From assembly GCF_021375795.1 (NCBI RefSeq), contig NZ_JAEIOI010000001.1, positions 620,001 to 684,000 of the forward strand: a stretch of 64,000 nt of DNA. Reading direction: 5' to 3'. The notes beneath the pieces were generated by a model. It made no database searches, was not told the origin of the DNA, and saw only the letters and a program-made list of their open reading frames with translations. The translations under genes and the position numbers were made by a program. This document shows, in pieces, positions 55,165-64,000 of this stretch. Numbering within the stretch: the first letter of the stretch is position 1; every line of letters starts with the position of its first letter. Origin of the DNA: Pseudomonas anguilliseptica. GTDB lineage: Bacteria > Pseudomonadota > Gammaproteobacteria > Pseudomonadales > Pseudomonadaceae.

Positions 55165-55192
55165 AAAAAAGCCCGCCAAGAGGCGGGCTTTT
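55165..55192 (-). terminator. Intrinsic terminator after glyA
   Basis: On the minus strand AAAAGCCCGCC, a four-base loop and GGCGGGCTTTTTT form a strong stem with U tract, 15 bases past the glyA stop. Confidence 0.9.
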
Positions 55193-55207
55193 CCGTGCGG
55201 GTAATGC

Positions 55208-56461
55208 TTAGTTGCCGTAAACCGGGAACTTGGCGCAAACCGCTTTAACCTGCTCACGTACGCGCGCTTCGACCGCTTCGTCGCCCAGGTTGGCGAGGAT
55301 TTCGCAGATCCAGCCAGCCAGTGCACGGCACTCGTCTTCCTTGAAGCCGCGGGTGGTCACGGCTGGGGTGCCGATCCGCAGGCCGGAGGTGACGAACGGC
55401 GAACGTGGGTCGTTCGGTACGCTGTTCTTGTTCACGGTGATGAACGCGCGGCCCAGGGCGGCGTCAGCGTCTTTACCGGTGATGTCCTGCTTGATCAGGC
55501 TAAGCAGGAACAGGTGGTTCTCGGTGCCGCCGGAAACCACGTCGTAGCCGTTTTCGATAAACACGCTGGCCATGGCCTGGGCGTTCTTGATCACTTGCTG
55601 CTGGTAGGCCTTGAACTCAGGCTGCAGGGCTTCCTTGAAGCACACGGCCTTGGCGGCGATCACGTGCTCCAGCGGGCCGCCTTGGCCGCCTGGGAAAACT
55701 GCGGAGTTGAATTTCTTCTCCAGTGCTTCGTTGGCACGGGCGAGGATCAGGCCGCCGCGCGGGCCGCGCAGGGTTTTGTGCGTGGTGGTGGTGACCACGT
55801 CGGCGAACGGCACCGGGTTCGGGTATACGCCAGCAGCGACCAGACCGGCCACGTGGGCCATGTCGACGAACAGGTAAGCACCGACCTTGTCGGCGATGGC
55901 GCGGAAGCGTGGGAAGTCCAGCACCTGCGAGTAGGCGCTGAAGCCGGCGATGATCATCTTCGGCTTGTGCTCAACAGCCAGGCGCTCGACTTCGTCGTAG
56001 TCGATCAGACCAGCATCGGTGATGCCGTACTGCACGGCGTTGTAGATCTTGCCGGAGAAGCTGACGCTTGCGCCGTGGGTCAGGTGGCCGCCATGGGCCA
56101 GGCTCATGCCCAGTACGGTGTCGCCGGCTTCCAGCAGGGCCATGTACACCGCTGCGTTAGCCTGGCTGCCGGAGTGCGGCTGGACGTTGGCGTAGTCGGC
56201 GCCGAACAGCTCCTTGGCGCGGTCGATGGCCAGTTGCTCAACGATATCGACGTATTCGCAACCGCCGTAGTAACGCTTGCCTGGGTAGCCTTCGGCGTAC
56301 TTGTTGGTCAGCACCGAACCCTGGGCTTCCATCACCGCTGGGCTGGTGTAGTTTTCCGAGGCGATCAGCTCGATGTGATGTTCCTGGCGTTGGGCTTCTT
56401 GCTCCATCGCGGCAAACAATTCGGCGTCATAACGGGCAAGAGTCAAATCACGGCTGAACAT
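55208..56461 (-). CDS. glyA: Serine hydroxymethyltransferase
   Basis: PLP enzyme interconverting serine and glycine with tetrahydrofolate, the main source of one-carbon units, also feeding purine synthesis (purH). 417 residues. Motifs: [35 protein letters not shown] (quoted by its cores IASENY and [15 protein letters not shown]), [16 protein letters not shown] and the PLP-lysine [15 protein letters not shown]. aeruginosa has several glyA copies; this one sits where PA4602 (glyA3) does, between mapZ and morA, from memory. Confidence 0.96.
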   Translation of the reverse strand: MFSRDLTLARYDAELFAAMEQEAQRQEHHIELIASENYTSPAVMEAQGSVLTNKYAEGYPGKRYYGGCEYVDIVEQLAIDRAKELFGADYANVQPHSGSQANAAVYMALLEAGDTVLGMSLAHGGHLTHGASVSFSGKIYNAVQYGITDAGLIDYDEVERLAVEHKPKMIIAGFSAYSQVLDFPRFRAIADKVGAYLFVDMAHVAGLVAAGVYPNPVPFADVVTTTTHKTLRGPRGGLILARANEALEKKFNSAVFPGGQGGPLEHVIAAKAVCFKEALQPEFKAYQQQVIKNAQAMASVFIENGYDVVSGGTENHLFLLSLIKQDITGKDADAALGRAFITVNKNSVPNDPRSPFVTSGLRIGTPAVTTRGFKEDECRALAGWICEILANLGDEAVEARVREQVKAVCAKFPVYGN

Positions 56462-56586
56462 GGCATTCCCCTGAGAAAAATCAGCTGGGCGGTAGAAAGA
56501 GGGGGCGAATTCTAACCCATACGGCGCGATCAGGCATATGAAGCTTGATCATCTGGCGGACAAGTGGGGCTCATCCAGGCGTGTTG

Positions 56587-59500
56587 TCAGCTCAGCATAA
56601 ACAGCGCGGTGCCGGTAAACAGTGCGGTGAACTGGTGGGCCGGCATGGGGCGACCGAGCAGGAAGCCCTGCACCTCGTCGCAGTCGTGGCCGCGCAGGAA
56701 GTCCAGCTGGGCCAGGGTTTCCACGCCTTCCGCGATCACTGTGAGGTTGAGGCTGTGGGCCATGGCGATGATCGCCCGGGCAATCTGCCCGTCCTGTTCG
56801 CCGTGGGGCAGGCCGTCGACGAAGCTGCGGTCGATCTTCAGCACGTCGATGGGGAACTGCTTGAGGTAGTTCAGTGAGCTGTAACCGGTGCCGAAGTCGT
56901 CGATGGCGATAAACACCCCGAGCTTCTTCAGGCTGGTCAGGGTCTGCATGGCATTGGCCACGTCTTCCATCAGGATACTTTCGGTCAGCTCCAGTTCCAG
57001 GCAGCCGGCAGGGATTGCGCTGTGCTGGAGGATCTCGGCGATGCGCTGATTGAGGTCGCCTTCAGCAAACTGCCGGGCTGAGAGGTTGACGGAAATCTTC
57101 GGCACACGGATTTTCGCCTGATGCCATTCGGCCAGCTGACGGCAGGCCTCGCGCAGCACCCAGTCACCGACCTGCACCACCAGACCGAGTTCTTCCAGCA
57201 CCGGAATGAATTCGCTCGGTGGCACCAGGCCGCGCTGCGGGTGCTGCCAACGCAGCAGCGCTTCGGCACCGGTCAGGCGTTTGCCATCACTGGAGAACTG
57301 CGGCTGGTAATACAGGCGGAACTCGCCCTGTTCGAGGGCGTGGCGCAGGTCGCTTTCCAGTTCCAGACGCTGCAAGGCGCTGGCGTTCATGTCGGCCTGG
57401 TAGAACTGGAAGTTGTTCTTGCCGCGTTCCTTGGCGTGGTACATCGCCGTGTCGGCGTTCTTCATCAGCTGGCTCAGCTCGTTGCCGTCCTGCGGGCTGA
57501 GGGCGATACCGATACTGGCAGTGACGAAGAACTCGCGGCCTTCGAGGATAAACGGCTGCGCCAGGCTGGCGAGAATCTGCTCGCCGACATGGATGGCGCG
57601 GGTCATGGCGCTGTCACGCTGGGGCTGGGAGTGCAGCAGCAGGGTGAATTCGTCGCCGCCCATGCGCGCCACAGTGTCGTCGCTGTCCACGCAGGCGCTC
57701 AGGCGCACGGCCACATCCTTGAGCATGCGGTCGCCGGCGGCGTGGCCGAGGGAGTCGTTGATCGGCTTGAAACGGTCGAGGTCAAGGAACATCAGCACCA
57801 CCCATTCCTGGTGCCGTTCGCCGTGCTGCAGCGCGCTGTGCAGGCGGTCCTGGAACAGTGTGCGGTTGGGCAGCTGAGTCAGGGCGTCGTAATAGGCCAG
57901 GCGATGGATGCGCTGTTCGCTGGCCTTGCGCTCGCTGATATCGCTGAAGAAACACACGTAGCTGACCAGGTCGCCTTCATCATCCCGGACCGCTGTGATG
58001 CCGACCCAGGCCGGGAATTTCTCGCCGCTCTTGCGCTTGAGCCACACCTCACCCTCCCAGCTACCCTGCTGGTTGAGCTGTTTGATCACATAGGCCAGGT
58101 GGCTGGCCTGTTGAGTGTCTGCCGTCAGCACGCTGGGCAGTTGATCGAGAATCTGCTGCGAGCTGTAGCCGCTGACCCGGCTGAACGCGTTGTTGACCTG
58201 AACGATATAACCGGCCGGGTCGGTGACCAGAATCGCCGCCGTGGAGTGTTCGAATACCGTGGCGGCCATGCGCAGGTCTTTTTCTGCGCGGCGTTGCAGG
58301 CTGATGTCGCGGCCCACGCCGAGCAGGCCCTCGAAGCGCCCGCTGTCATCCCACATTGGCACCAGGCGCAGTTCCACCGGGATTTTCTGGCCGTCGGCGC
58401 GCAGCGCATCGAAGACGAACAGCTGCGGCAGGAACTGCGCGCGCAGTTCAGCCAGGCGCTGTGGGTCGCCCAGGGCGTTGCGCACGCGGTCGAGCAGGGC
58501 GTAGAAGCCAATCAGCTGGCGCGGGTTGGTGGCCAGGCTCTGGAAGCCGTTGGTCAGCGCCCATTCGCTGTCATAGCCGAGCACCGGTTTGACCGACGGG
58601 CTGACGTAGTTGAGTTGCAGGTGACTGTCGGTTGAGAAGATCACGTCGCTGATGCTTTCCGCCAGCAGGCGATAGCGCTGCTCACTGGTGCGCAGCGATT
58701 CGCTGTGGGTGATCTGCTCGGTGATGTCCTTGGCCACGCCGATCAGTCGGCTGACCCGGCCGTGTTCATCGCGGGCCAGGGCCTGTTCGCGGATATCGAA
58801 CCAGTGCCAGCTGCCGTCGCGGTGTCGCCAGCGCAGCTCGAACTGCATCAGCAGGCCGTTGCCGACCACCTGCTGGATATTGCGCATGCGCTGGTACAGC
58901 TCGACGTCATCGGGGTGCAGGATCTTTTCCCACAGGCGATCGCCGAGCTGATGAATCTCGGCCTTGCTGTAACCCAGTTGCGGGCCGAGGTGGTTGTTGC
59001 TGTACATCACCCGCTTGCTGCACATGTCGTGCACATAGATAGTGTCCGGCACGGCCTTGACCACATCAGACCAGAAGCGCTCGCGCTCGATCAGCGAGGT
59101 TTCGATGCGCTTGCGGTTGGTGATGTCACTGATGCTCAGGGTGACCGCTTGCAGGTCATCGACGCTGTCTGGCAGGCGCAGCAGCAGCCACAGGTGGCGC
59201 TCATGGCCCTGCGGGGTGCGGATCTGTCGCTCCATTTCCAGCTGGCCGCTGCCGTTGATCAAGGCGTTGAGCAACTGCATGCGGAAACCATCCGGGCGCA
59301 GCGGGCCGCTGTTGAACAGGTGCTGCCACGCCTGCTGGTTAGTCTCCACACCGAGCAGTTGCAGGGCCACCTGGTTGGTCTCGGTGAGGCGCAGGCGCTG
59401 GCACAGCTCCGTGTGTCGCTGTGGCTCGCTGTCTAGCCAGTGCTGCAATTGCGCCGGGCTGTGCAGCTGATGCTGTTGCAGATAATGGTGCAATTCGGTG

Positions 59501-60774
59501 AGGTCGAGCACGCAAAGGGCGGTGCCGGTGCCGTCGAAAATATCCTGGTAACGTCGACGGGTTTCCTGCAGCACGTGGGAAGCGTGCTGTTCTTCGGTGA
59601 CATCGCGTAGCACCCAGACAAAGCCGGCGCGTCGGCTGTCTTCATTGAAGTCGCTGCGGCTGATATCGAACAGGTGGGTGCGACCGTCCTGTTGGATCTC
59701 CACCAGGTCGGGACCAAGGTCGTTGTGCAGTGCAGTGTCATGCAGCAGCAGTGGGTCGAGGCGCGGCAACAGCTTGAGCAGGTGCCAGTGCTGAGCTTCC
59801 TCGCTGCGCAGGCCGAACATCGCCTCGGCTTGCGGGTTGAGGTACTGCAACTGGCCTTTGCTGTCGGTGACCAGTACGCGCTCCTCGATCGCCCCGAGCA
59901 CGCTGGCAGCCTGTTGCAACGAACGCCGTGAGGCGGTGTTGAGCGCGTGCAGGGTGCGCTGTTCATGCAGCAAGCGATACAGCGCGAGCAGCGTCAGGCT
60001 GGCGCAGAGAATGAACAGCAGCAGTTTGCTGGCCTGTTGCGGCAGTTGCTGGGCGCGTACCTTGCGTTCGTTGAACAGCGCGCGCAGCTGCCAGTCGCTG
60101 CCCTTGAGCGGGGTTTCCAACATGCTCTGGTCAAGGTTCTCTGCGGTCACTGGTGGCGCTACGGCGGCGCTGTCGGTGGCCGGCGAGACATTGCTGGCAA
60201 TCACCCGCTGCACGTTGCGATCTTCCAGCAGCCACTGGTGCGGGCTCTGGTGGTGCTCATGTAGCCAGCTGCTCAGGGCGCGATTGGTCAGGCGCAGCAC
60301 CCAGAAACCGCTGGCCGGGCTGTCGGGGTTGTGTCGCAACAGCAGGTAGATGCGGCCCTTGTCGTTGGCACTGAAGGTATAGAAGAAGCTTTCACCACGA
60401 CCACGCTGCACCAGCTCATCCAGGTACAGGCGGTCTTCGGTCGGCGCATGGCTGTCGGCGATCACTTCGCCACGGGCATTCAGCCAGGCCAGGCTGCGCA
60501 GGGTCGGGAACACGCCGCGCAGAGTTTGCAGCAGCTCCTCCAGCTCGTCAGGGCTGCTTGGTGGCAGCACATGGCCTTGCAGCAGGGCCTGGCCAGCGCT
60601 GGCCTTGAGGTCCATGTTCAGGCTCAGGTGGTTGGCCAGTTGCGAGCTGTAGGCCAGGCCCAGCTGGCGCTGGTTGTCGAGCAGTTGCTGGGACTCCTGA
60701 CGCAGTTGCCAGAGCAGTAACACCAGCATGCACAGCACCAGAACCACCAGCGCGCCACGGGTCGGCCCACGCAT
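56587..60774 (-). CDS. morA: MorA: membrane multi-PAS, GGDEF and EAL motility regulator
   Basis: About 1395 residues from the ATG at 60774, just before TM1 (GALVVLVLCMLVLLLWQL). A periplasmic domain follows, then TM2 (LLLFILCASLTLLALYRLL), then several PAS/PAC repeats, GGDEF (ARMGGDEF intact; the I-site position reads DSDD, without Arg) and a complete EAL domain (AEALLRWQHP, VNLSARQF, ELTESILME, IDDFGTGYSSL, EGVET). In Pseudomonas MorA links cyclic di-GMP to flagellar timing, motility and biofilm; it is mainly a phosphodiesterase in P. aeruginosa. Start uncertain: the ATG has a poor Shine-Dalgarno spacing, and an in-frame TTG at 60834 (AGGA upstream, 1415 residues) is possible. Confidence 0.9.
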   Translation of the reverse strand: MRGPTRGALVVLVLCMLVLLLWQLRQESQQLLDNQRQLGLAYSSQLANHLSLNMDLKASAGQALLQGHVLPPSSPDELEELLQTLRGVFPTLRSLAWLNARGEVIADSHAPTEDRLYLDELVQRGRGESFFYTFSANDKGRIYLLLRHNPDSPASGFWVLRLTNRALSSWLHEHHQSPHQWLLEDRNVQRVIASNVSPATDSAAVAPPVTAENLDQSMLETPLKGSDWQLRALFNERKVRAQQLPQQASKLLLFILCASLTLLALYRLLHEQRTLHALNTASRRSLQQAASVLGAIEERVLVTDSKGQLQYLNPQAEAMFGLRSEEAQHWHLLKLLPRLDPLLLHDTALHNDLGPDLVEIQQDGRTHLFDISRSDFNEDSRRAGFVWVLRDVTEEQHASHVLQETRRRYQDIFDGTGTALCVLDLTELHHYLQQHQLHSPAQLQHWLDSEPQRHTELCQRLRLTETNQVALQLLGVETNQQAWQHLFNSGPLRPDGFRMQLLNALINGSGQLEMERQIRTPQGHERHLWLLLRLPDSVDDLQAVTLSISDITNRKRIETSLIERERFWSDVVKAVPDTIYVHDMCSKRVMYSNNHLGPQLGYSKAEIHQLGDRLWEKILHPDDVELYQRMRNIQQVVGNGLLMQFELRWRHRDGSWHWFDIREQALARDEHGRVSRLIGVAKDITEQITHSESLRTSEQRYRLLAESISDVIFSTDSHLQLNYVSPSVKPVLGYDSEWALTNGFQSLATNPRQLIGFYALLDRVRNALGDPQRLAELRAQFLPQLFVFDALRADGQKIPVELRLVPMWDDSGRFEGLLGVGRDISLQRRAEKDLRMAATVFEHSTAAILVTDPAGYIVQVNNAFSRVSGYSSQQILDQLPSVLTADTQQASHLAYVIKQLNQQGSWEGEVWLKRKSGEKFPAWVGITAVRDDEGDLVSYVCFFSDISERKASEQRIHRLAYYDALTQLPNRTLFQDRLHSALQHGERHQEWVVLMFLDLDRFKPINDSLGHAAGDRMLKDVAVRLSACVDSDDTVARMGGDEFTLLLHSQPQRDSAMTRAIHVGEQILASLAQPFILEGREFFVTASIGIALSPQDGNELSQLMKNADTAMYHAKERGKNNFQFYQADMNASALQRLELESDLRHALEQGEFRLYYQPQFSSDGKRLTGAEALLRWQHPQRGLVPPSEFIPVLEELGLVVQVGDWVLREACRQLAEWHQAKIRVPKISVNLSARQFAEGDLNQRIAEILQHSAIPAGCLELELTESILMEDVANAMQTLTSLKKLGVFIAIDDFGTGYSSLNYLKQFPIDVLKIDRSFVDGLPHGEQDGQIARAIIAMAHSLNLTVIAEGVETLAQLDFLRGHDCDEVQGFLLGRPMPAHQFTALFTGTALFMLS

Positions 60775-61137
60775 CGCCTCAGCCGGCGGAGCGCCAGGTG
60801 TACGCGGTGGAGGTGTGGGCGTGACTGTTGGCAAAGAGGTGCATCCTGGGGCTGGGGGCTTTCGGCGAGTCCCTGGGTGGTGCGCGCTCGGAGCGGCAGG
60901 CAGGGGGCGGCTAGCATGCCATAACCGTGGCAAAGTGCCAGCGCTGCCGACGAGCGTTGTTTGCCCTGTCTCGCGCATTCCGGTAGCTTTGCCGCACGCG
61001 CGCGCGACTGTGCAAAGCCCGAGGCTACACGCCTGCGTTGGCATCGTCTGGCGGCTCCGCCCCGCCGTGCAGCTTTAGCCAGCATGCACGCATTTGTTGG
61101 CGGCTCTCTTTCGTTTCAACCCAGAACCAAGGTCACC
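60775..61137. other. Divergent spacer between morA and ettA
   Basis: 363 bases, part of which could be morA leader if a TTG start is used. GCTTTGC (60986-60992) and GCAAAGC (61012-61018) form an inverted repeat around a GC-alternating CGCGCGCG stretch. No clear sigma-70 hexamers were found. Nothing coding is supported. Confidence 0.4.
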
Positions 61138-62805
61138 ATGGCTCAATACGTTTACACCATGCATCGGCTCGGCAAAGTTGTGCCGCCGAAGCGGGAAATC
61201 CTCAAGAACATCTCCCTGTCGTTCTTCCCGGGCGCCAAGATTGGCGTGCTCGGCCTCAACGGCTCGGGTAAATCCACTCTGCTGAAAATCATGGCGGGCG
61301 TCGACACCGAGTTCGACGGTGAAGCGCGGCCGATGCCGGGGCTGAATGTCGGTTACCTGCCGCAGGAGCCGCAGCTCGACCCGAGCAAGACCGTGCGTGA
61401 AGTGGTGGAGGAGGCAGTCAGCCAGATCAAGGACGCCCAGGCGCGTCTGGACGAGGTGTACGCCGCCTACGCCGAGCCGGATGCCGACTTCGACAAGCTG
61501 GCCGCCGAGCAGGCCAAGCTGGAAGCCATCCTGCAGACCAGCGACGGCCACAATCTCGAGCGTCAGCTGGAAGTCGCCGCCGACGCCCTGCGCCTGCCGG
61601 CCTGGGATGCCAAGGTCGAGCACCTCTCCGGTGGTGAGAAGCGCCGTGTCGCGCTTTGCCGTCTGCTGCTGTCGGCCCCGGACATGCTGCTGCTGGACGA
61701 ACCCACCAACCACCTGGACGCTGATTCGGTAGCCTGGCTGGAGCACTTCCTGCACGACTTCCAGGGCACCGTCGTGGCGATTACCCACGACCGTTACTTC
61801 CTGGATAACGTCGCCGGCTGGATTCTTGAACTCGACCGCGGTGCGGGCATCCCTTATGAGGGCAACTACTCCGGCTGGCTGGAAGCCAAATCGGAGCGTC
61901 TGGCCCAGGAATCCAAGCAGCAGTCGGCCCATGAAAAGGCCATGAAGGAAGAACTGGAGTGGGTGCGCAAAGGCGCGAAAGCCCGCCAGTCCAAGTCCAA
62001 GGCGCGCTTGCAGCGCTTCGAGGAAATGCAGTCGCAGGAATTCCAGAAGCGCAGCGAAACCAACGAGATCTATATCCCGGTCGGCCCGCGTCTGGGCGAC
62101 AAGGTCATCGACTTCGTTAACGTCAGTAAGGGTTACGGCGACCGCATGCTGATCGACAACCTGTCGTTCAGCATGCCCAAAGGTGCCATCGTCGGCGTGA
62201 TCGGCGGTAACGGTGCCGGTAAGTCGACCCTGTTCCGCATGCTGATGGGCAAAGAGCAGCCGGACTCCGGCAGCATCGAGATCGGCGACACCGTGCAGAT
62301 GGCTTGCGTGGATCAGAGCCGCGACGACCTCGACGGTGGCAAGACCGTGTGGGAAGCCGTGTCCGATGGCTTCGACATGATCAAGGTCGGCAACTACGAG
62401 ATGCCGTCGCGTGGTTACGTCGGTCGCTTCAACTTCAAGGGCGCGGACCAGCAGAAGTTCGTCAAGGACCTCTCTGGTGGTGAGCGTGGCCGGCTGCACC
62501 TGGCCCTGACCCTGAAAGAGGGCGCCAACGTGCTGCTGCTGGACGAACCGTCCAACGACCTCGACGTGGAAACCCTGCGTTCGCTGGAAGAGGCACTGCT
62601 CGACTTCCCTGGCGCCGCCATTGTGATCTCTCACGATCGCTGGTTCCTGGACCGCGTGGCGACCCACATCCTGGCGTATGAAGATGACTCGCATATCGAG
62701 TTCTTCGAGGGTAACTACACCGAGTACGAAGCCGACCGCAAAAAACGCCTGGGTGATGCTGCCGCGCAGCCGCACCGCGTGCGCTACAAGAAGCTGGCTC
62801 AGTAA
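61138..62805 (+). CDS. ettA: Energy-dependent translational throttle protein EttA (ABC-F)
   Basis: Soluble ABC-F ATPase that binds the ribosomal E site and gates the first elongation step according to energy charge. 555 residues from MAQYVYTMHRLGKVVPPKR, with AAGG upstream; the frame extends to 60961. Two ABC domains: Walker A GLNGSGKST and GGNGAGKST, signatures LSGGEKRRV and LSGGERGRL, Walker B LLLDEPTNHLD and LLLDEPSNDLD. The charged inter-domain linker (about 245-310) and the arm region match EttA rather than Uup or ABCF3. A terminator follows. Confidence 0.96.
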   Translation: MAQYVYTMHRLGKVVPPKREILKNISLSFFPGAKIGVLGLNGSGKSTLLKIMAGVDTEFDGEARPMPGLNVGYLPQEPQLDPSKTVREVVEEAVSQIKDAQARLDEVYAAYAEPDADFDKLAAEQAKLEAILQTSDGHNLERQLEVAADALRLPAWDAKVEHLSGGEKRRVALCRLLLSAPDMLLLDEPTNHLDADSVAWLEHFLHDFQGTVVAITHDRYFLDNVAGWILELDRGAGIPYEGNYSGWLEAKSERLAQESKQQSAHEKAMKEELEWVRKGAKARQSKSKARLQRFEEMQSQEFQKRSETNEIYIPVGPRLGDKVIDFVNVSKGYGDRMLIDNLSFSMPKGAIVGVIGGNGAGKSTLFRMLMGKEQPDSGSIEIGDTVQMACVDQSRDDLDGGKTVWEAVSDGFDMIKVGNYEMPSRGYVGRFNFKGADQQKFVKDLSGGERGRLHLALTLKEGANVLLLDEPSNDLDVETLRSLEEALLDFPGAAIVISHDRWFLDRVATHILAYEDDSHIEFFEGNYTEYEADRKKRLGDAAAQPHRVRYKKLAQ

Positions 62806-62822
62806 GCCAGGTCGTCAACAGG

Positions 62823-62847
62823 AACGGAGCCGCAAGGCTCCGTTTTT
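62823..62847 (+). terminator. Intrinsic terminator after ettA
   Basis: AACGGAGCC-GCAA-GGCTCCGTT followed by TTTT; nine-bp stem with GCAA loop, 17 bases past the ettA stop. It lies between ettA and the convergent MgtE-like gene. Confidence 0.9.
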
Positions 62848-62855
62848 GTTTGGCA

Positions 62856-63836
62856 TTACAGCAGCCAGGTGGCCAGGCTGAAATAGAACAGCAGGGTGCA
62901 GAGGTCGGCCAGAGCCAGCGTCACCGGGCCGGCGGCAATCTTCGGGTCCAGTTTCAGGGCGTGCAGCAGGGTGGGAATGCTCAGGCCGATCAGGCTGGCG
63001 GCGCACAGTGAAAGCACGATGCTGCTGCCGATGACCAATCCGGCAAAGGCTTCGCCGCGCCACAGCCAGACGATCAGCGCAACCACACTGCCGCAGGCGC
63101 TGCCGAGCAGAAGGGCGGTGCTCAGCTCCTGGCGCAGGTTGTGCGCATACCCGTGCAAAGTCGGTCTTACGCTGCGCAGGGCCTGGATAGTCAGCGACAT
63201 CGACTGGATGCTCACGCTTTCGCCCAAACCCAGTACCAGAGTGAGAAAAAAGGCCAGCACCAGGCTGTTGGCCAGGGTCAGTTCATAGAAACTGGCGAGA
63301 ATGGCGCACAAGGTGCCGCTGGCAATGGTTGCCATCAGCCACGGTACGCGCAGGTGAAAGGCGCGCAGCGGCGATGCGCTGCCCAGTTGCGCCATATGAA
63401 AACCCAGGGTTTCAAACAGCGCATCGGCCTGATCGCGTTGGCGTAGGTCATAGCTCTCGTCATGCAGCAGGGCGATGTCGACCAGGCCGCAGATGCGCTG
63501 CTGGGCATCCACCACGGGCAGCGCCAGGTACTTGTGTTGGGTCAGCAGCTGGCAGGCCTGGAGGATGCTGGCGTCGTCTCGCAGGCTGACCACGGCGGTG
63601 TCCATCAGCTCGTTCAGGCGCGTATCCAGTGGCGCGGTCAGCAGGCGACGGCTGGGCAATACACCGAGTAGCACCTGCTGGTCGTCGACCACATAGAAAT
63701 AGATGATGCGCTCGCCCAAGCCTTGCTGGCGGATATCCTCCAGTGCTTCGCGCACGCTGAGGCGGTGCGACAGGGCGGCGAAGTCATGCCGCGCCACATG
63801 CAGGACGGGCAAGTGCAGGTGCTGCTGAGTAGGCAT
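62856..63836 (-). CDS. CBS-domain/MgtE-like divalent cation transporter, short form
   Basis: 326 residues. Two CBS motifs (about 25-130; YFYVVDDQQVLLGVLPSRRLL and YLALPVVDAQQRICGLVDIALL) precede an MgtE-type membrane domain with five helices (VPWLMATIASGTLCAILASFYEL, LGLGESVSIQSMSLTIQALR, GSACGSVVALIVW, AGPVTLALADLCTLLFYFSL). DPKIAAGPVTLALADL matches the Mg2+-pore region of MgtE. The N-terminal regulatory N-domain of full MgtE (about 450 residues) is missing, so gating may differ. Convergent with ettA. Confidence 0.8.
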   Translation of the reverse strand: MPTQQHLHLPVLHVARHDFAALSHRLSVREALEDIRQQGLGERIIYFYVVDDQQVLLGVLPSRRLLTAPLDTRLNELMDTAVVSLRDDASILQACQLLTQHKYLALPVVDAQQRICGLVDIALLHDESYDLRQRDQADALFETLGFHMAQLGSASPLRAFHLRVPWLMATIASGTLCAILASFYELTLANSLVLAFFLTLVLGLGESVSIQSMSLTIQALRSVRPTLHGYAHNLRQELSTALLLGSACGSVVALIVWLWRGEAFAGLVIGSSIVLSLCAASLIGLSIPTLLHALKLDPKIAAGPVTLALADLCTLLFYFSLATWLL

Positions 63837-64000
63837 GGCGGTTTATCCGTGACACAGGTTCTAGCGCGCAGGGTACACCACCGTTGCGTCCAGGCTTTTG
63901 TGCTGAATCAATCCTTGATCGCGGCCGTGGCGCTGGCCCAGAATCAGGGCATCTTTGCGGCTAGAGCCGCCCGATGTAAGGATTCATCATGCCCAAGCCC
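63837..64000 (+). other. Spacer and possible start of the next gene at 63989
   Basis: ATG at 63989-63991 (reading Met-Pro-Lys-Pro at the window edge) has AAGGA six bases upstream, so a plus-strand gene may begin here; it is too short to identify. ATCAA-TCC-TTGAT (63907-63919) is an inverted repeat that might be an operator. Not an ANR box: the half sites are reversed. Confidence 0.4.

Noticed and set aside
61075-62775. Open frame of about 566 codons antisense to ettA
   Set aside because: Same codon-bias effect; the sense frame is an unmistakable ABC-F protein.
63907-63919. ANR box upstream of the gene starting near 63989
   Set aside because: The half-sites read ATCAA-N3-TTGAT, the reverse arrangement and wrong spacing for ANR/FNR.
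1-64000. tRNA genes, rRNA, CRISPR arrays, prophage or transposase genes
   Set aside because: No cloverleaf-like sequences, regularly spaced direct repeats or recognisable phage/transposase proteins were seen in the spacers or frames.

Overview
The window is ordinary, GC-rich Pseudomonas chromosome. The gene content and order (marC, retS, purD, purH, fis, dusB, a DUF3426 gene, prmA, accC, accB, aroQ, dsbD, a CtpL-like chemoreceptor, gcbA, a DUF2333 gene, a NUDIX gene, a SUI1 gene, speA) follow what I remember of the P. aeruginosa PA4857-PA4839 neighbourhood. A second block (radA, mapZ, glyA, morA) resembles PA4609-PA4601. The species cannot be named from this. There is no rRNA, tRNA, prophage, transposase, toxin-antitoxin pair or CRISPR array that I can see.

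Layout. 1-1.9 kb: start of a GntR-type regulator and atzF (allophanate hydrolase), the edge of a urea/allophanate locus, with a palindromic operator candidate at the atzF start. 2-21 kb: mostly minus-strand core genes: retS (Gac/Rsm switch), purine synthesis (purD, purH), dusB-fis, prmA, aroQ-accB-accC, dsbD, a chemoreceptor and gcbA. 21-28.4 kb: plus-strand DUF2333, NUDIX, SUI1 and speA, then a divergent reductase/thiolase pair. 28.6-37.4 kb: ada, a RIO-type kinase, a zinc protease, a DUF411 protein, a DUF4345 protein hit by a MITE, trmA, a purine permease, a DJ-1 protein and an MFS exporter.

37.6-46.6 kb: a five-gene periplasmic molybdenum hydroxylase module (Tat-exported Mo subunit, 2Fe-2S subunit, tri-haem cytochrome c, XdhC-like and MocA-like maturation proteins), then the cyanide-insensitive oxidase cioA-cioB with a 47-residue DUF2474 protein. 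The module delivers electrons to cytochrome c; CIO takes electrons from quinol. 46.7-53.2 kb: rlmG, an orphan DctP solute-binding protein, a ferredoxin-NADP reductase, a CNNM/CBS membrane protein, mscL, a small EAL protein and two DUF465 genes, one behind a well-formed ANR-type promoter. 53.3-64 kb: radA, mapZ, glyA, morA, ettA and a CBS/MgtE-like transporter.

Themes. Cyclic-di-GMP and lifestyle control is dense: RetS, GcbA, a stand-alone EAL protein, MapZ and MorA lie within 64 kb. Two FNR/ANR-like boxes link the respiratory and DUF465 genes to oxygen. Non-coding structure is the least conventional part: two diverged copies of one hairpin-forming repeat (about 12.8 kb and 32.9 kb), plus two other palindromic repeat types. 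I found no convincing undescribed multigene system. The best leads are the ANR-driven Cys-tailed DUF465 protein, the hairpin repeat family and the molybdenum hydroxylase of unknown substrate.
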